A stretch of DNA of 64,000 nt from Flavobacterium sp. HSC-61S13 (GCF_024171535.1 NZ_JALJZV010000004.1:124001-188000), one strand, 5' to 3'; shown: positions 1 through 8,570, counted from the stretch's first letter. Made by a program: numbers and translations. The notes: generated by a model from the letters alone, not told the origin.

Positions 1-782
1 TACAATCGTTTTATGAAGCGGATTTAAAAATGATGAATCGGGCACATAATGCGGATGAGGCATTAAATTGCTTGGTTGAAGCTACTAAATATTTTAAAAA
101 CATCTCTATTGATTTGATTTACGGAATTCCTGGTATGACGGAAGCACGTTGGTTACAGAATATAGAAACGGTATTGAGTTTGGGTATTCCGCATATTTCA
201 AGTTACGCTTTAACGGTAGAGCCCAAAACAGCTTTGTATAAAATGATTCAAACGGGTAGTATACCAAAGCCCGATGACGGTGTGGCGCACCAACATTTTT
301 TGTTGCTGATGGATCGTTTAAAAGAGGCGGGTTTTATTCATTATGAATTGTCTAACTTTGGGAAAGAGGGGTATTTTTCGCAAAATAATTCTGCCTATTG
401 GTTGGGTAAGAAATATTTGGGTGTAGGTCCTTCTGCACACAGTTTTGACGGTCAGTCACGCAGTTGGAATATTGCGAACAACGCTTTGTATATCAAAAGT
501 ATCCTTGATAAGAAATTGCCTATCGAAAGAGAGGTGTTGTCAGAAGCAGATCGGTATAATGAGTATGTTATGACAGGGCTTCGAACAATCTGGGGCGTGG
601 ATCTTGCACGTGTAGAAAACGATTTTGGAGTTCGCTTTAGATCGTATGTTGTAGCCCAGTCCGAGCGTTTTATCGCTGATGGTTTAATGAGCAACGATGT
701 GGGAATTTTAACCATAACAAATAAAGGAAAATTTTTAAGCGATGGAATTGCTGCTGATTTATTTTGGTTAAATTTGAAATAA
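1..782 (+). CDS. hemW: Radical SAM heme chaperone HemW (5' truncated)
   Basis: The reading frame is open from base 3, before the first ATG at 30, and the residues there (QSFYEADLK, then MNRAHNADEA) match the middle of HemW, so the gene begins outside the window and about the last 260 residues are seen. The radical-SAM CxxxCxxC site lies upstream of the window. Visible are the LIYGIPGMT and ISSYALTVEP stretches and the C-terminal HemW domain (YELSNFGKEGYFSQNNSAYW, GVGPSAHSF). HemW delivers heme to acceptor proteins and was long annotated as an oxygen-independent coproporphyrinogen oxidase. The last codons run into the next gene: the stop lies 5 bp before its probable TTG start. Confidence 0.9.
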   Translation, partial: QSFYEADLKMMNRAHNADEALNCLVEATKYFKNISIDLIYGIPGMTEARWLQNIETVLSLGIPHISSYALTVEPKTALYKMIQTGSIPKPDDGVAHQHFLLLMDRLKEAGFIHYELSNFGKEGYFSQNNSAYWLGKKYLGVGPSAHSFDGQSRSWNIANNALYIKSILDKKLPIEREVLSEADRYNEYVMTGLRTIWGVDLARVENDFGVRFRSYVVAQSERFIADGLMSNDVGILTITNKGKFLSDGIAADLFWLNLK

Positions 783-787
783 AAAAA

Positions 788-1555
788 TTGAAAGCAAGCA
801 TCACCTTTTTAGATAAAAATTACAACGTTGATTTTTCTCAGCCATTAGATATATCGATACCTTTGAGTGCTTCGGAGGATAATCCAATAGCCTGGTATCA
901 AAATATGCCGGAAATCAAGCCTGTGCAAGATGGAGATTGGATTGGAAAGGTCAGTGAAGGGCAATCTTCGACAAATTTTAATAACATTTTTTTTAATCCT
1001 CATGCACACGGTACTCATACCGAATGTTTGGGACATATTACATTTGATTTTTACAGTGTCAACCAGCATTTAAAGCAGTTTATGTTTTTGGCGCAATTGA
1101 TTTCGGTTTCCCCAGTAGTATTTGGTGAAGATCTGGTGATTGGTTTGGCGCAAATAAAAGAACAATGGGTCGATAACCAGCAAACAGCCTTGGTTATTCG
1201 AACGCTTCCCAATGAGGAGGTCAAGCTACACCAGAAATACTCCCATGCCAATCCTGCCTATCTAACTGAAGAAGCCGTGGTTTTTTTAAGAGAATCGGGT
1301 ATTGAACATTTATTGATAGACTTACCCAGTGTGGACAAGGAAAAAGACGGAGGTAAATTAGTTTGCCATAAAGCCTTTTGGAATATTAAAGATGTGGTTA
1401 AATTGAATTCAGAAGCGCGATTGGGAGCTACGATTACAGAGATGATTTATGTACCCACTTCAGTGGAAGATGGTAGTTATTTACTCAATCTGCAAATCGC
1501 CGCTTTTGAAAATGATGCTTCACCAAGTAAACCGATACTGTATCGCCTCGAGTAG
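788..1555 (+). CDS. Cyclase-family (kynurenine formamidase-like) metal hydrolase
   Basis: About 255 residues of the Cyclase family (PF04199). The metal-binding signature reads HAHGTHTECLGH (H-x-G-T-H pattern), about 75 residues in. Members hydrolyse N-formylkynurenine or related amides and esters; the substrate cannot be read from sequence. An in-frame TTG at 764 overlaps hemW, but I prefer the TTG at 788 (MKASITF), 5 bp after the hemW stop, because flavobacterial relatives begin at this point as I remember them. No ATG is available upstream. The close spacing suggests co-transcription with hemW. Confidence 0.78.
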   Translation: MKASITFLDKNYNVDFSQPLDISIPLSASEDNPIAWYQNMPEIKPVQDGDWIGKVSEGQSSTNFNNIFFNPHAHGTHTECLGHITFDFYSVNQHLKQFMFLAQLISVSPVVFGEDLVIGLAQIKEQWVDNQQTALVIRTLPNEEVKLHQKYSHANPAYLTEEAVVFLRESGIEHLLIDLPSVDKEKDGGKLVCHKAFWNIKDVVKLNSEARLGATITEMIYVPTSVEDGSYLLNLQIAAFENDASPSKPILYRLE

Positions 1556-1598
1556 GTTCTCGAGCAGATTTTATCTATAATTTTAATATCAAGGAATC

Positions 1599-1961
1599 AT
1601 GGACAGCATTCAATCATTTTACGAATACGCCCTTTCAAAAAAAGGAGCATCTGAACATTTCCCTTTTGATCAAAATACTTTGGTTTTTAAAGTTGGAGGC
1701 AAGATATTTGCCTTAACTGCTCTAAGTGATTGGGAAAAAGGCACGGGAATGATCAACCTCAAGTGTGATCCAGAGCGAGCTATGGAGCTTCGGGAAGAGT
1801 ACGAAGAAATCATACCGGGTTATCACATGAATAAAAAACACTGGAATACCGTAAGTTGTACGGGTAGGTTATCTTTCATGTTGATCCGAGAATTAATCGA
1901 TCATTCCTATGACTTAGTACTTGCGAGTTTGTCCAAAAAAATTAGAGACGATATCAGTTAA
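1599..1961 (+). CDS. MmcQ/YjbR family DNA-binding-like protein
   Basis: A 120-residue protein of the MmcQ/YjbR family (double-wing fold): N-terminal SIQSFYEYALSKKGASEHFPFD, then KVGGKIFALTAL, NLKCDPERAMELREEY and the C-terminal HWNTVSCTG and LIDHSYDLVLASL segments, all typical and of full family length. The family resembles CyaY-like DNA-binding folds, but no biochemical role is firmly known. It lies 43 bp after the cyclase gene on the same strand and may belong to the hemW transcript. It converges on the M56 peptidase gene with only 3 bp between the stop codons and no visible terminator. Confidence 0.85.
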   Translation: MDSIQSFYEYALSKKGASEHFPFDQNTLVFKVGGKIFALTALSDWEKGTGMINLKCDPERAMELREEYEEIIPGYHMNKKHWNTVSCTGRLSFMLIRELIDHSYDLVLASLSKKIRDDIS

Positions 1962-1964
1962 TAT

Positions 1965-3200
1965 CTATTTCGTTATAGAACTATCATCAACTTCTTCTTG
2001 GATTTTGATGGTAACAGGTATGGTGAATAAACTTCTTACCTTTTTGCCGCCATTTTCCGCTGGTATCCAAGGGATGCTGTTTTTCAGTATGTCAATAATA
2101 TGTAAATCGGTTTTTTCATCTAAACCTCTTAATATTTTGACCTCGTCAATCTTTCCGTCTTCTTCTACCATAAATTGAAATATAAGTTTAGCTACACCGC
2201 CGTCGAAAGTTTCGGGAGTTCTAAATTTACTGATAAAGTATTTGTTGAATTCTGACATACCGCCTGGGTAAGTTGCTATTTTTTCTACTGTTTGAAACTC
2301 ATTCATCGAGGGCTTTTCAGTTGTTGATGGCGCACTGTGGTTGATGGTTTGCGCTTGTACACTAAAGACGGCAATTGTGGCTAATAATAGCGAGGAAATG
2401 CCTTGTGCTAAGTTGTTTTTTCTTTTGTTAATGGTTTTTGTTGTCATCATAAAGCGTTTTTTAGTAGGTTGGTAATAGAAGGAACTGCCCAAGGTTTGAG
2501 CGTGTATTTGGGTTTGCTGTTGCATTAAAATTTGAAGATAAGCAACGGTGTTTTGCGTGGTTTTAATGACGCTTTCATCTGCTAAGAATTCGTGGTTTAA
2601 CGAAATGGCTTTTTTATAGAGATAAAAAATGGGGTTAAACCAAAAGATAATTTTTAATATTTCAATAAAAATAATGTCCGCTGAGTGAAATTGTTTGATG
2701 TGAGCGGTTTCATGAAGAATGATTTCGTTGCTGAAATCAACGTTGTCAAATCGTTCTTTTGGTAGGTATATGCGGTTCCAAAAAGCAAAAGTATGTGACG
2801 TTTTCGAAGTGAAGACATATTCGATACCGTCTTTTACTTGCGTGATTTGGCCTTTTTGTAAGGTTTGAAATTTAACCAGATTCAAGATGAATTTACAACT
2901 CAATAATAAAACACCTAACCCGTAAATCAACCCGACGAATCCAGTAATATGATCTGTTGTAGTGACCAAGGCCGATTGAGATCCAATCAGTATCGGTTGT
3001 AAGTTGGTGTTTGTGAAATTGGCGTCCCAAGGCAAGGCCGTTTCAGAGAACTTTAGTAACGGAAAACACAACGAGCAGATCAAAGCGAGCAATAGATAAA
3101 AACGTTTAAACTGATGCATCTTTAAGTTTTCAAGAAAGAGTTTGTATACCCCAAAAAGGAGTATTAAACTCAGAGTCGTTTTTAAGAGGTAGATCATCAT
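1965..3200 (-). CDS. BlaR1-like M56 metallopeptidase with TonB-like C-terminal domain
   Basis: 411 residues. Four or so hydrophobic segments lie in the first 300 residues, with the gluzincin motif HETAH at 163-167 between them, as in BlaR1/MecR1 sensors. After the last membrane segment (about 265-285) a periplasmic linker leads to a TonB C-terminal-like domain (about 325-405: TYPGGMSEFNKYF, FMVEEDGKIDEVKILRG, WIPAENGGKKVRSLFTIPVTI). There is no penicillin-binding sensor domain. The start overlaps the stop of the BlaI-like gene by 4 bp, so the two are translationally coupled. By analogy the peptidase cleaves or inactivates the repressor after an envelope signal. The TonB-like domain may sense or contact outer-membrane transporters, which is inference. 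Confidence 0.88.
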   Translation of the reverse strand: MMIYLLKTTLSLILLFGVYKLFLENLKMHQFKRFYLLLALICSLCFPLLKFSETALPWDANFTNTNLQPILIGSQSALVTTTDHITGFVGLIYGLGVLLLSCKFILNLVKFQTLQKGQITQVKDGIEYVFTSKTSHTFAFWNRIYLPKERFDNVDFSNEIILHETAHIKQFHSADIIFIEILKIIFWFNPIFYLYKKAISLNHEFLADESVIKTTQNTVAYLQILMQQQTQIHAQTLGSSFYYQPTKKRFMMTTKTINKRKNNLAQGISSLLLATIAVFSVQAQTINHSAPSTTEKPSMNEFQTVEKIATYPGGMSEFNKYFISKFRTPETFDGGVAKLIFQFMVEEDGKIDEVKILRGLDEKTDLHIIDILKNSIPWIPAENGGKKVRSLFTIPVTIKIQEEVDDSSITK

Positions 3201-3574
3201 GGCTTTGATTTTTTGAGTTCTTCATCGATAATGGTTTTGAGCTCTTCAAGTTCACTGGCTGTCATGGGGGTTTCTTTAGCGAAAAAAGAGGCAAATTGTA
3301 AAGCCGAATTGCCAAAGAAGTTTTTGATTAAACCTTGTACTTGCTTAGAAAAATATTTTTCCTTGTCAATTAGGGCATAATATTGTCTGGATTTGCCGTA
3401 TTCGATATAGCCTATAAACCCTTTTTCCGTCATGCGCTTTAACATGGTGGAAATGGTTGTACTGGCAGGTTTTGGTTCGGGAAGTTCATCGATGATCTCT
3501 TTCATAAAAGATTTTTTCAACTTCCATATCGATTCCATTAATTGTTCTTCTGCTGGGGATAATTTCATAGTCAA
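3197..3574 (-). CDS. BlaI/MecI/CopY-family winged-helix repressor
   Basis: 125 residues with the BlaI fold: LSPAEEQLMESIWKLKKSFMKEIIDELP, then the recognition region STTISTMLKRMTEKGFIGYIEYGKSRQYYALI, followed by a short dimerisation tail. Length and motifs fit the family. It is first in a two-gene operon with the M56 peptidase (4-bp overlap). In beta-lactamase systems the peptidase partner relieves repression by this protein. No beta-lactamase gene lies nearby, so the target here is likely the operon itself or distant genes. I could not pick out a clear operator. Confidence 0.92.
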   Translation of the reverse strand: MTMKLSPAEEQLMESIWKLKKSFMKEIIDELPEPKPASTTISTMLKRMTEKGFIGYIEYGKSRQYYALIDKEKYFSKQVQGLIKNFFGNSALQFASFFAKETPMTASELEELKTIIDEELKKSKP

Positions 3575-3607
3575 AAATTTTCGAGATATAATTTCTTGTA
3601 ATCGTGT

Positions 3608-4045
3608 TTATTGCTGTTTGTTAATTAGGGTTTCTCTAATTAATTCTCCGTTTTTGTAGTTCCTTACCGTTTTAAGTTTTCCTTCTTCATCAAAGTAAAA
3701 CCAATCTCCAGTATAGTACCAATGTATACGGGTACCTTTGAGGTCTAATTTTGTTTGTCCTATGGATTCCGTTGTGCCATCGGTATAATACGTAGTGACA
3801 TAACAGATTCCTTCTTTAGAATAAGCTTCTCTTTTATATAGCTTTCCGCCTAATCTGTATTGCCAAATCCCTTTGCCAAATCCTTTTCGATTGTATTTTG
3901 CATGAATCGTTTGAATTTGATCTTCATAACGCATTTTAACTTTCCAACGACCAACTCTTTCGTGGTTTTTTGTTTGGTTACTTTTACAGGCTGCATTAAT
4001 CATTAGTAATACTATTGCGAAAAAAAGTCCTACAACGGTTTTCAT
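3608..4045 (-). CDS. Unknown lipoprotein with MORN-like repeats
   Basis: 145 residues beginning with a lipoprotein signal peptide (hydrophobic LFFAIVLLMINAAC, lipid Cys at 20). The mature part holds short beta-rich units such as YNRKGFGKGIWQYRLGGKLYKREAYSKEG and WFYFDEEGKLKTVRNYKNGELI, which resemble the repeats of YwqK/MORN-like proteins. Function unknown; probably anchored in the periplasm or at the outer membrane. It ends 33 bp before the blaI-like gene on the same strand but has its own promoter (4072-4101), and may be transcribed into that operon. Confidence 0.6.
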   Translation of the reverse strand: MKTVVGLFFAIVLLMINAACKSNQTKNHERVGRWKVKMRYEDQIQTIHAKYNRKGFGKGIWQYRLGGKLYKREAYSKEGICYVTTYYTDGTTESIGQTKLDLKGTRIHWYYTGDWFYFDEEGKLKTVRNYKNGELIRETLINKQQ

Positions 4046-4071
4046 AGTCTATGATTGTGTATCACGAACTA

Positions 4072-4101
4072 CAAATGTAGATTAAAAAATTAATAATGCA
4101 A
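4072..4101 (-). promoter_or_regulatory. Bacteroidota sigma-A promoter for the 3608-4045 lipoprotein
   Basis: On the minus strand TTG (4101-4099) is followed after exactly 19 bp by TACATTTG (4079-4072), matching the TTG-N19-TAnnTTTG flavobacterial consensus. It lies 27 bp upstream of the ATG at 4045. Confidence 0.7.
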
Positions 4102-4241
4102 ATTAATGTGCTTATAATTGCTATATTTGATTTCTATTTGCTGTATTTTGCAGTAATTTATAGTATTACGGTGTTTTTTTTAATTATAAGCTAGGCTTAG
4201 TACACAGTAAAAAGTAAGGTATAATTGATAATATTAGAAAT

Positions 4242-5030
4242 ATGAAGCTGCTAAGAGTTGTGTTAGGTGTTTTGTTTGTTTTAACAGCAAGTCATACAGT
4301 CTACGGACAAGTGCCCTGTATGCTGACTGCACATTTGGATGATTTTATTCAAATGAAAGAGGAGGTTTTCGATGGCGAATCCGATTTAATTGCTAGAATT
4401 AAGGAAAGTCACAAAACCAATTGTGCCAGTTCTAGCATTGATCAGAATAAACAGATGCTCGATTATATATTGGTCAATTTTACGGCACGTTTGGATTATG
4501 AGAAGTTTAAATTGATATCGGATTCCGTGGTTTTACAACAGACCTATATAAAGACATTGGAAAAAGACAGTCTCTTTACTGCGGTATTAAATGACTTTTC
4601 GAGAAAAGTGATTGATAAAACGGAAGTAAAAGATACCGTGAGTATGAATCAGTTAATGAATTTAGCGGTTAAGTTTTTTTCAATAGCACAGATAAACGAG
4701 GACGATAATTATGTCGGTAGAGTTTGTGTCGGTTCTAACAGTATTAAAGATACAGAGCCAAATCGACACGCTTTTGCTGAGGCATTTTGTTTTGTGTCTA
4801 TCTTCGAGAATTACGAGGGAGAACGTTATAATATGTCTAAGGAATTTATAGATGTATTATGGATTCTAAAAGATATGAATTTGGGGATTAATTGCGATGA
4901 GCGATTGCTTAGAGCTCAGGGGGCCATGTTTGTATTGATGAAAAAGAATCAAAATTTAAGTGATATGCTGGAGCAAAGTTTTGAAGAAAAGAAAGACTTT
5001 TTGCCGTTTATACTTAAGAAAGAAAGCTAA
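4242..5030 (+). CDS. Unknown exported protein
   Basis: 262 residues with a clear Sec signal peptide (about residues 1-22, ending VYGQ). The mature part is mostly helical and acidic, with five or so cysteines (CMLTAHLDD, NCASSS, CVGSNS, CFVSIF, INCDE) that could form disulfides. I do not recognise a domain. It is a single-gene unit: a 196-bp gap upstream contains a TATATTTG box (4122-4129), and a bidirectional terminator follows. It is transcribed divergently from the unknown lipoprotein at 3608-4045. Confidence 0.6.
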   Translation: MKLLRVVLGVLFVLTASHTVYGQVPCMLTAHLDDFIQMKEEVFDGESDLIARIKESHKTNCASSSIDQNKQMLDYILVNFTARLDYEKFKLISDSVVLQQTYIKTLEKDSLFTAVLNDFSRKVIDKTEVKDTVSMNQLMNLAVKFFSIAQINEDDNYVGRVCVGSNSIKDTEPNRHAFAEAFCFVSIFENYEGERYNMSKEFIDVLWILKDMNLGINCDERLLRAQGAMFVLMKKNQNLSDMLEQSFEEKKDFLPFILKKES

Positions 5031-5073
5031 TATATCAATCGGTTAGACAGCGGATCGCTGTTGTTCAGATATC

Positions 5074-5112
5074 AAAAAGTTCCTTTGATCCCTTTTGGGA
5101 AAGGAACTTTTT
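5074..5112. terminator. Bidirectional intrinsic terminator
   Basis: A perfect 13-bp stem (5074-5086 with 5100-5112) with A/T-rich ends on both sides lies between the convergent genes ending at 5030 (+) and 5122 (-). Confidence 0.88.
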
Positions 5113-5121
5113 GTTCTTTCA

Positions 5122-5703
5122 TTAGCCGTGGACGGTTTCTTGTTTACCGTAATTTTGAATCAATTGGCCTTCAAAGTCTAGCCATTCTTTCCATCGCTGA
5201 TCCACATCGACTTTTTCAGTATATTTTTTGGCGAATTTCAGGAAAGTGGTGTAGTGACCTGCTTCACTAATCATCAAATCTCTATAAAAAACAGCTAATT
5301 CTTCATCTTTGATATTGTCCGATAAAACTCTAAAGCGTTCACAGCTTCGGGCTTCAATCATCGCAGCAAATAATAAACGATCGATAAATGCGTCGTTTCT
5401 GCTGCCGTCTTTTTTCATGAATTTAAACAGTTGATTGACATAATCGTCTTTGCGTTCTCTGCCTAGGGTATAACCGCGTTGTTTGATGATTTCATGAACC
5501 ATTTTAAAATGCTCCATTTCTTCAATAGCGATATCGGTTAAGGCGGTCACCAGATCTTCGTGTTCGGAGTTGTATGCTATGATGGTAATCGCATTGGTAG
5601 CTGCTTTTTGCTCGCACCAAGCGTGATCGGTTAAAATCTCTTCTAAGTTAGATTCGGCAATATTTGCCCATCTGGGGTCGGTCAATAATTTTAATCCTAA
5701 CAT
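5122..5703 (-). CDS. miaE: tRNA-(ms2io6A37)-hydroxylase MiaE
   Basis: About 193 residues from the ATG at 5703 (MLGLKLLTDPRWANIAE), the usual family start; an in-frame start 30 bp upstream would add an untypical LNLHLNYYQ leader. This is a ferritin-like diiron enzyme: the carboxylate/His ligands are visible in HAWCEQKA, EEMEHFKMVHE, EARSCERF and SEAGHYTTF. MiaE hydroxylates the isopentenyl side chain of 2-methylthio-adenosine at position 37 of tRNAs reading U-starting codons. It is a single gene, convergent with the exported protein and divergent from a glycosyltransferase 87 bp away. Confidence 0.93.
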   Translation of the reverse strand: MLGLKLLTDPRWANIAESNLEEILTDHAWCEQKAATNAITIIAYNSEHEDLVTALTDIAIEEMEHFKMVHEIIKQRGYTLGRERKDDYVNQLFKFMKKDGSRNDAFIDRLLFAAMIEARSCERFRVLSDNIKDEELAVFYRDLMISEAGHYTTFLKFAKKYTEKVDVDQRWKEWLDFEGQLIQNYGKQETVHG

Positions 5704-5790
5704 TTGATAATAGTTTAAATGCAAATTTAGCAATTATTATCGGCTTTAAAAATTGATGGTGCTCAGGCAAATATTCCGTTATTTTGTAGC

Positions 5791-7038
5791 ATGGAAAATT
5801 TTTGGAGCGGAAAGCAGTTATTGGTTGTTGGATTGGTTTGGCCGGAGCCCGGATCATCAGCTGCGGGTTCACGTATGATTCAGTTAATTCGTTGGTTTCT
5901 AAGTCAGGGTATGCAGGTTCGTTTTGCCTGTGCAGCAGGAAAATCAGACTACAGTTTTGATCTGCCGAGTATCGGGGTTCAAGAGGAAGTAATACGATTA
6001 AATGACGATAGTTTTGATGTTCAATTGACTGTATGGAATCCAGATGTAGTATTGTTTGATCGGTTTATGATTGAAGAACAATACGGTTGGCGGGTGGCTC
6101 AAAGTTGTCCAGATGCGCTACGCATTTTGGATACCGAAGATTTACATTTTTTACGCTATGCGCGACAGGACTGTTATAAAAAAGGAATTGATTTCTCTGA
6201 AGAATTCCTATATACCGATCGAGCAAAAAGAGAGATAGCGAGTATTTACCGCTCTGATGCTACTTTAATTATTTCGGAATATGAAATGAACCTATTGACG
6301 ACACGGTTTAAGGTGGATGCGGCTATGTTGTTTTATCTTCCTTTTCTTGAAGAGGAGATTACGACTTCTGTTCAATTGCAGTGGCCGTCTTTTGAGGAGC
6401 GTCGTGACTTTTTGTTTATAGGGAATTTTATTCACGAACCGAATTGGAATACCGTGCAGGTACTAAAAACTAGAATTTGGCCCGAGTTACGCAAAAACTT
6501 ACCTGGAGTAAAACTACATATATATGGGGCATACGCCTCGGAAAAGGTGATGCAATTGCATCAGCCTAAAGAGGGTTTTCTCGTGCACGGAAGGGCAGAA
6601 GAGGTGCGGGATGTATTCCTGCCGAGTCGTATATTATTAGCTCCTATTCAATTTGGTGCAGGGGTTAAAGGTAAGTTTGTCGATGCGATGAAAATGGGTA
6701 CACCCTGCGTTACTACTTCGGTGGGAGCAGAGGGAATGAAAGGAGACTTACCGTGGAACGGATATATCGCAGATACCGATGCAGATTTTATTGAGAGGGC
6801 TACACATTTATATAGTGATAAAGGCGATTGGGAACAGGCAACATGGCATGGAATCCAGATTCTAAATCAACGTTATGCTTCGGAATTGGTAGCAGGTGAA
6901 TTTTTAGAATGGATTACGGATCGTTTCGTTAATTTACAGGGAAATCGACAGTTGAATTTTACGGGTCAAATGCTTTTACATCATAGTTTGCAGAGTACTA
7001 AGTATATGAGTTTGTGGATTCAAGCTAAAAATTCCTAG
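5791..7038 (+). CDS. GT-B glycosyltransferase (GT4-like)
   Basis: 415 residues. The C-terminal half has the GT-B donor-binding signs: FLFIGNFIHEPNWNTVQVL, LHIYGAYASEKVMQL, GFLVHGRAEEVRDVF and the LAPIQFGAGVKGKFVDAMKMGTPCVTT stretch, which carries the conserved E/K-x7 region in altered form. The N-terminal half begins with LLVVGLVWPEPGSSAAGSRMIQL, typical of flavobacterial glycosyltransferases. Acceptor and sugar are unknown. It stands alone, with no polysaccharide cluster around it. Confidence 0.85.
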   Translation: MENFWSGKQLLVVGLVWPEPGSSAAGSRMIQLIRWFLSQGMQVRFACAAGKSDYSFDLPSIGVQEEVIRLNDDSFDVQLTVWNPDVVLFDRFMIEEQYGWRVAQSCPDALRILDTEDLHFLRYARQDCYKKGIDFSEEFLYTDRAKREIASIYRSDATLIISEYEMNLLTTRFKVDAAMLFYLPFLEEEITTSVQLQWPSFEERRDFLFIGNFIHEPNWNTVQVLKTRIWPELRKNLPGVKLHIYGAYASEKVMQLHQPKEGFLVHGRAEEVRDVFLPSRILLAPIQFGAGVKGKFVDAMKMGTPCVTTSVGAEGMKGDLPWNGYIADTDADFIERATHLYSDKGDWEQATWHGIQILNQRYASELVAGEFLEWITDRFVNLQGNRQLNFTGQMLLHHSLQSTKYMSLWIQAKNS

Positions 7039-7221
7039 CTTAAATGTTAAAATTTAAAATTTATTGTTTTTTTGTCAGTGCTGATGTTGTAAGGGTTTTC
7101 GTGTAAAAACAGTGTTATTTTAAAGTTTTTGTTTTGTTAAAATTTGCGTCTTAAAATTGTGTTATTGGTTTTATGTTAAAATAATGCTTAAATTTATGAG
7201 GAAAATTAAAACAATACAGCT

Positions 7222-8409
7222 ATGGATAATAATTTTATTAGTCAGGTTCGAAATTTTATTTCACCTGAATCGATTTCAGATTTGAGTAGTTCTACAGGTG
7301 AGTCTGCTGATAAGCTCGAAAAGGGTTTTAATATGTCAATTGCCTCTGTTCTTTTGGGATTGGCTAACCAAGGTAAAGGGGGTTTGTCTACCATTTTTAA
7401 TCAAGCGAAAAGTCATTTTGTAGATTCTTTAGATGGAACTGGACAGGCACCGCCGCTTAAAGGCGTGTTTTCCTCGTTGTTTGGTAATTCTAGTACAGAA
7501 GTAGTTTCGTCGATTCAAACGCATAGCGGTTTGAGTGCGTCAGCTACAAATTCGGTGCTAGAGCAAGCGACCACTGCGGTTTTTGGCTTTTTGAAAAATC
7601 TAAGCCCGAACTTTGATCTCGATGCTATTTCGAATTTTTTAAGTAATAATAAGGCCGCTTTTGCCGCAGCGCTACCTATGGGGTTATCTTGGGCAGGTTT
7701 TGGGAAATCAAGTCATGCTGAGCCGGTACGACCTGTTGTTCACGAATACGTAAAACCGGTTGCTCCAGTAAAGAAAGAAAAGGGGAGTTCGATGTGGCTG
7801 TATATTATTTTGTTGCTTATCGCAGCAGCTTTAATCTATTTTTTCCTTCGTGGTAAAGATGTGCCAACAACAACTGTGGATACTACTCAAGGGGTTATAG
7901 ATACCACAAATAATACCAATGCAGCTGTTGATTTAACCAGCAGAGAAATGCTTAAAGTAACTTTGCCAGATGGTGTTGTTATCGACGCTTATAAAGGTGG
8001 AATCGAAGATCGATTAGTCGTATTCTTAAAAACAGATTATAAAAAATTAGGGGATCAGAAGTTAAAAGACACTTGGTTTGATTTTGATAATTTGAATTTT
8101 CAAACCAACAGCGCCGTTATTACAGAAGAATCAAAACCTCAGCTGGCTAATATTGTAGCTATCTTAAAAGCTTTTCCCGATGCCAAATTAAAAATTGGAG
8201 GATATACCGATAAAACGGGAACAGAAGCGGTTAATATTAAGTTGTCTGGTGAACGAGCTAATGCGGTTAAGAAAAGTATTGAAGCAGCAGGTAAAGGCAG
8301 TCAAGTTGAAGGCGCCGAAGGTTATGGGTCAAAATTTGCCAAGTATGATGCTAGTGCACCTGAATCGGATCGCGTTTTAGATCGTCATATATCTGTGAGT
8401 GTACGTTAA
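7222..8409 (+). CDS. DUF937-transmembrane-OmpA fusion protein
   Basis: 395 residues in three parts. Residues 1 to about 160 resemble DUF937 (ISPESISDLSSSTGESADKLEKGF, SIASVLLGLANQG, LSPNFDLDAISNFL). A single transmembrane helix follows at about 192-212 (MWLYIILLLIAAALIYFFL). The C-terminus (about 280-395) is an OmpA-like peptidoglycan-binding domain (FDFDNLNFQTNSAVI, LKIGGYTDKTGTEAVNIKLSGERA). There is no signal peptide, so DUF937 is probably cytoplasmic and OmpA periplasmic: an inner-membrane anchor to the cell wall rather than an outer-membrane protein. It is preceded by 180 bp of AT-rich sequence and followed by an 8-bp repeat array. Confidence 0.85.
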   Translation: MDNNFISQVRNFISPESISDLSSSTGESADKLEKGFNMSIASVLLGLANQGKGGLSTIFNQAKSHFVDSLDGTGQAPPLKGVFSSLFGNSSTEVVSSIQTHSGLSASATNSVLEQATTAVFGFLKNLSPNFDLDAISNFLSNNKAAFAAALPMGLSWAGFGKSSHAEPVRPVVHEYVKPVAPVKKEKGSSMWLYIILLLIAAALIYFFLRGKDVPTTTVDTTQGVIDTTNNTNAAVDLTSREMLKVTLPDGVVIDAYKGGIEDRLVVFLKTDYKKLGDQKLKDTWFDFDNLNFQTNSAVITEESKPQLANIVAILKAFPDAKLKIGGYTDKTGTEAVNIKLSGERANAVKKSIEAAGKGSQVEGAEGYGSKFAKYDASAPESDRVLDRHISVSVR

Positions 8410-8415
8410 TAAGCA

Positions 8416-8487
8416 GATACGCTGATACGCTGATGCGCTGATACGCTGATGCGCTGATGCGATGATGCGCTGATGCGATGATGCGCC
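8416..8487. repeat. 8-bp tandem repeat array, nine units
   Basis: Nine head-to-tail octamers of consensus GATGCGCT (variants GATACGCT, GATGCGAT, GATGCGCC) begin 7 bp after the OmpA-like gene stop. It is GC-richer than its surroundings. It is not a CRISPR: there are no spacers. Confidence 0.95.
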
Positions 8488-8543
8488 TATACTTGAGTGT
8501 GCGTATTCGCGTATGTGCGAATAGGCAAATAGGGCATAAAAAA

Positions 8544-8567
8544 AAAGCCACCCAAACGGGTGGCTTT
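8544..8567. terminator. Bidirectional intrinsic terminator
   Basis: AAAGCCACCC, loop AAAC, GGGTGGCTTT: a 10-bp GC-rich stem with A-tract before and T-rich sequence after. It lies between the OmpA-like gene (+) and the M20 dipeptidase (-). Confidence 0.9.
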
Positions 8568-8570
8568 CTT

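Noticed and set aside
8416-8487. Possible CRISPR array
   Set aside because: Units are 8 bp and contiguous with no spacers; no cas genes in the window.
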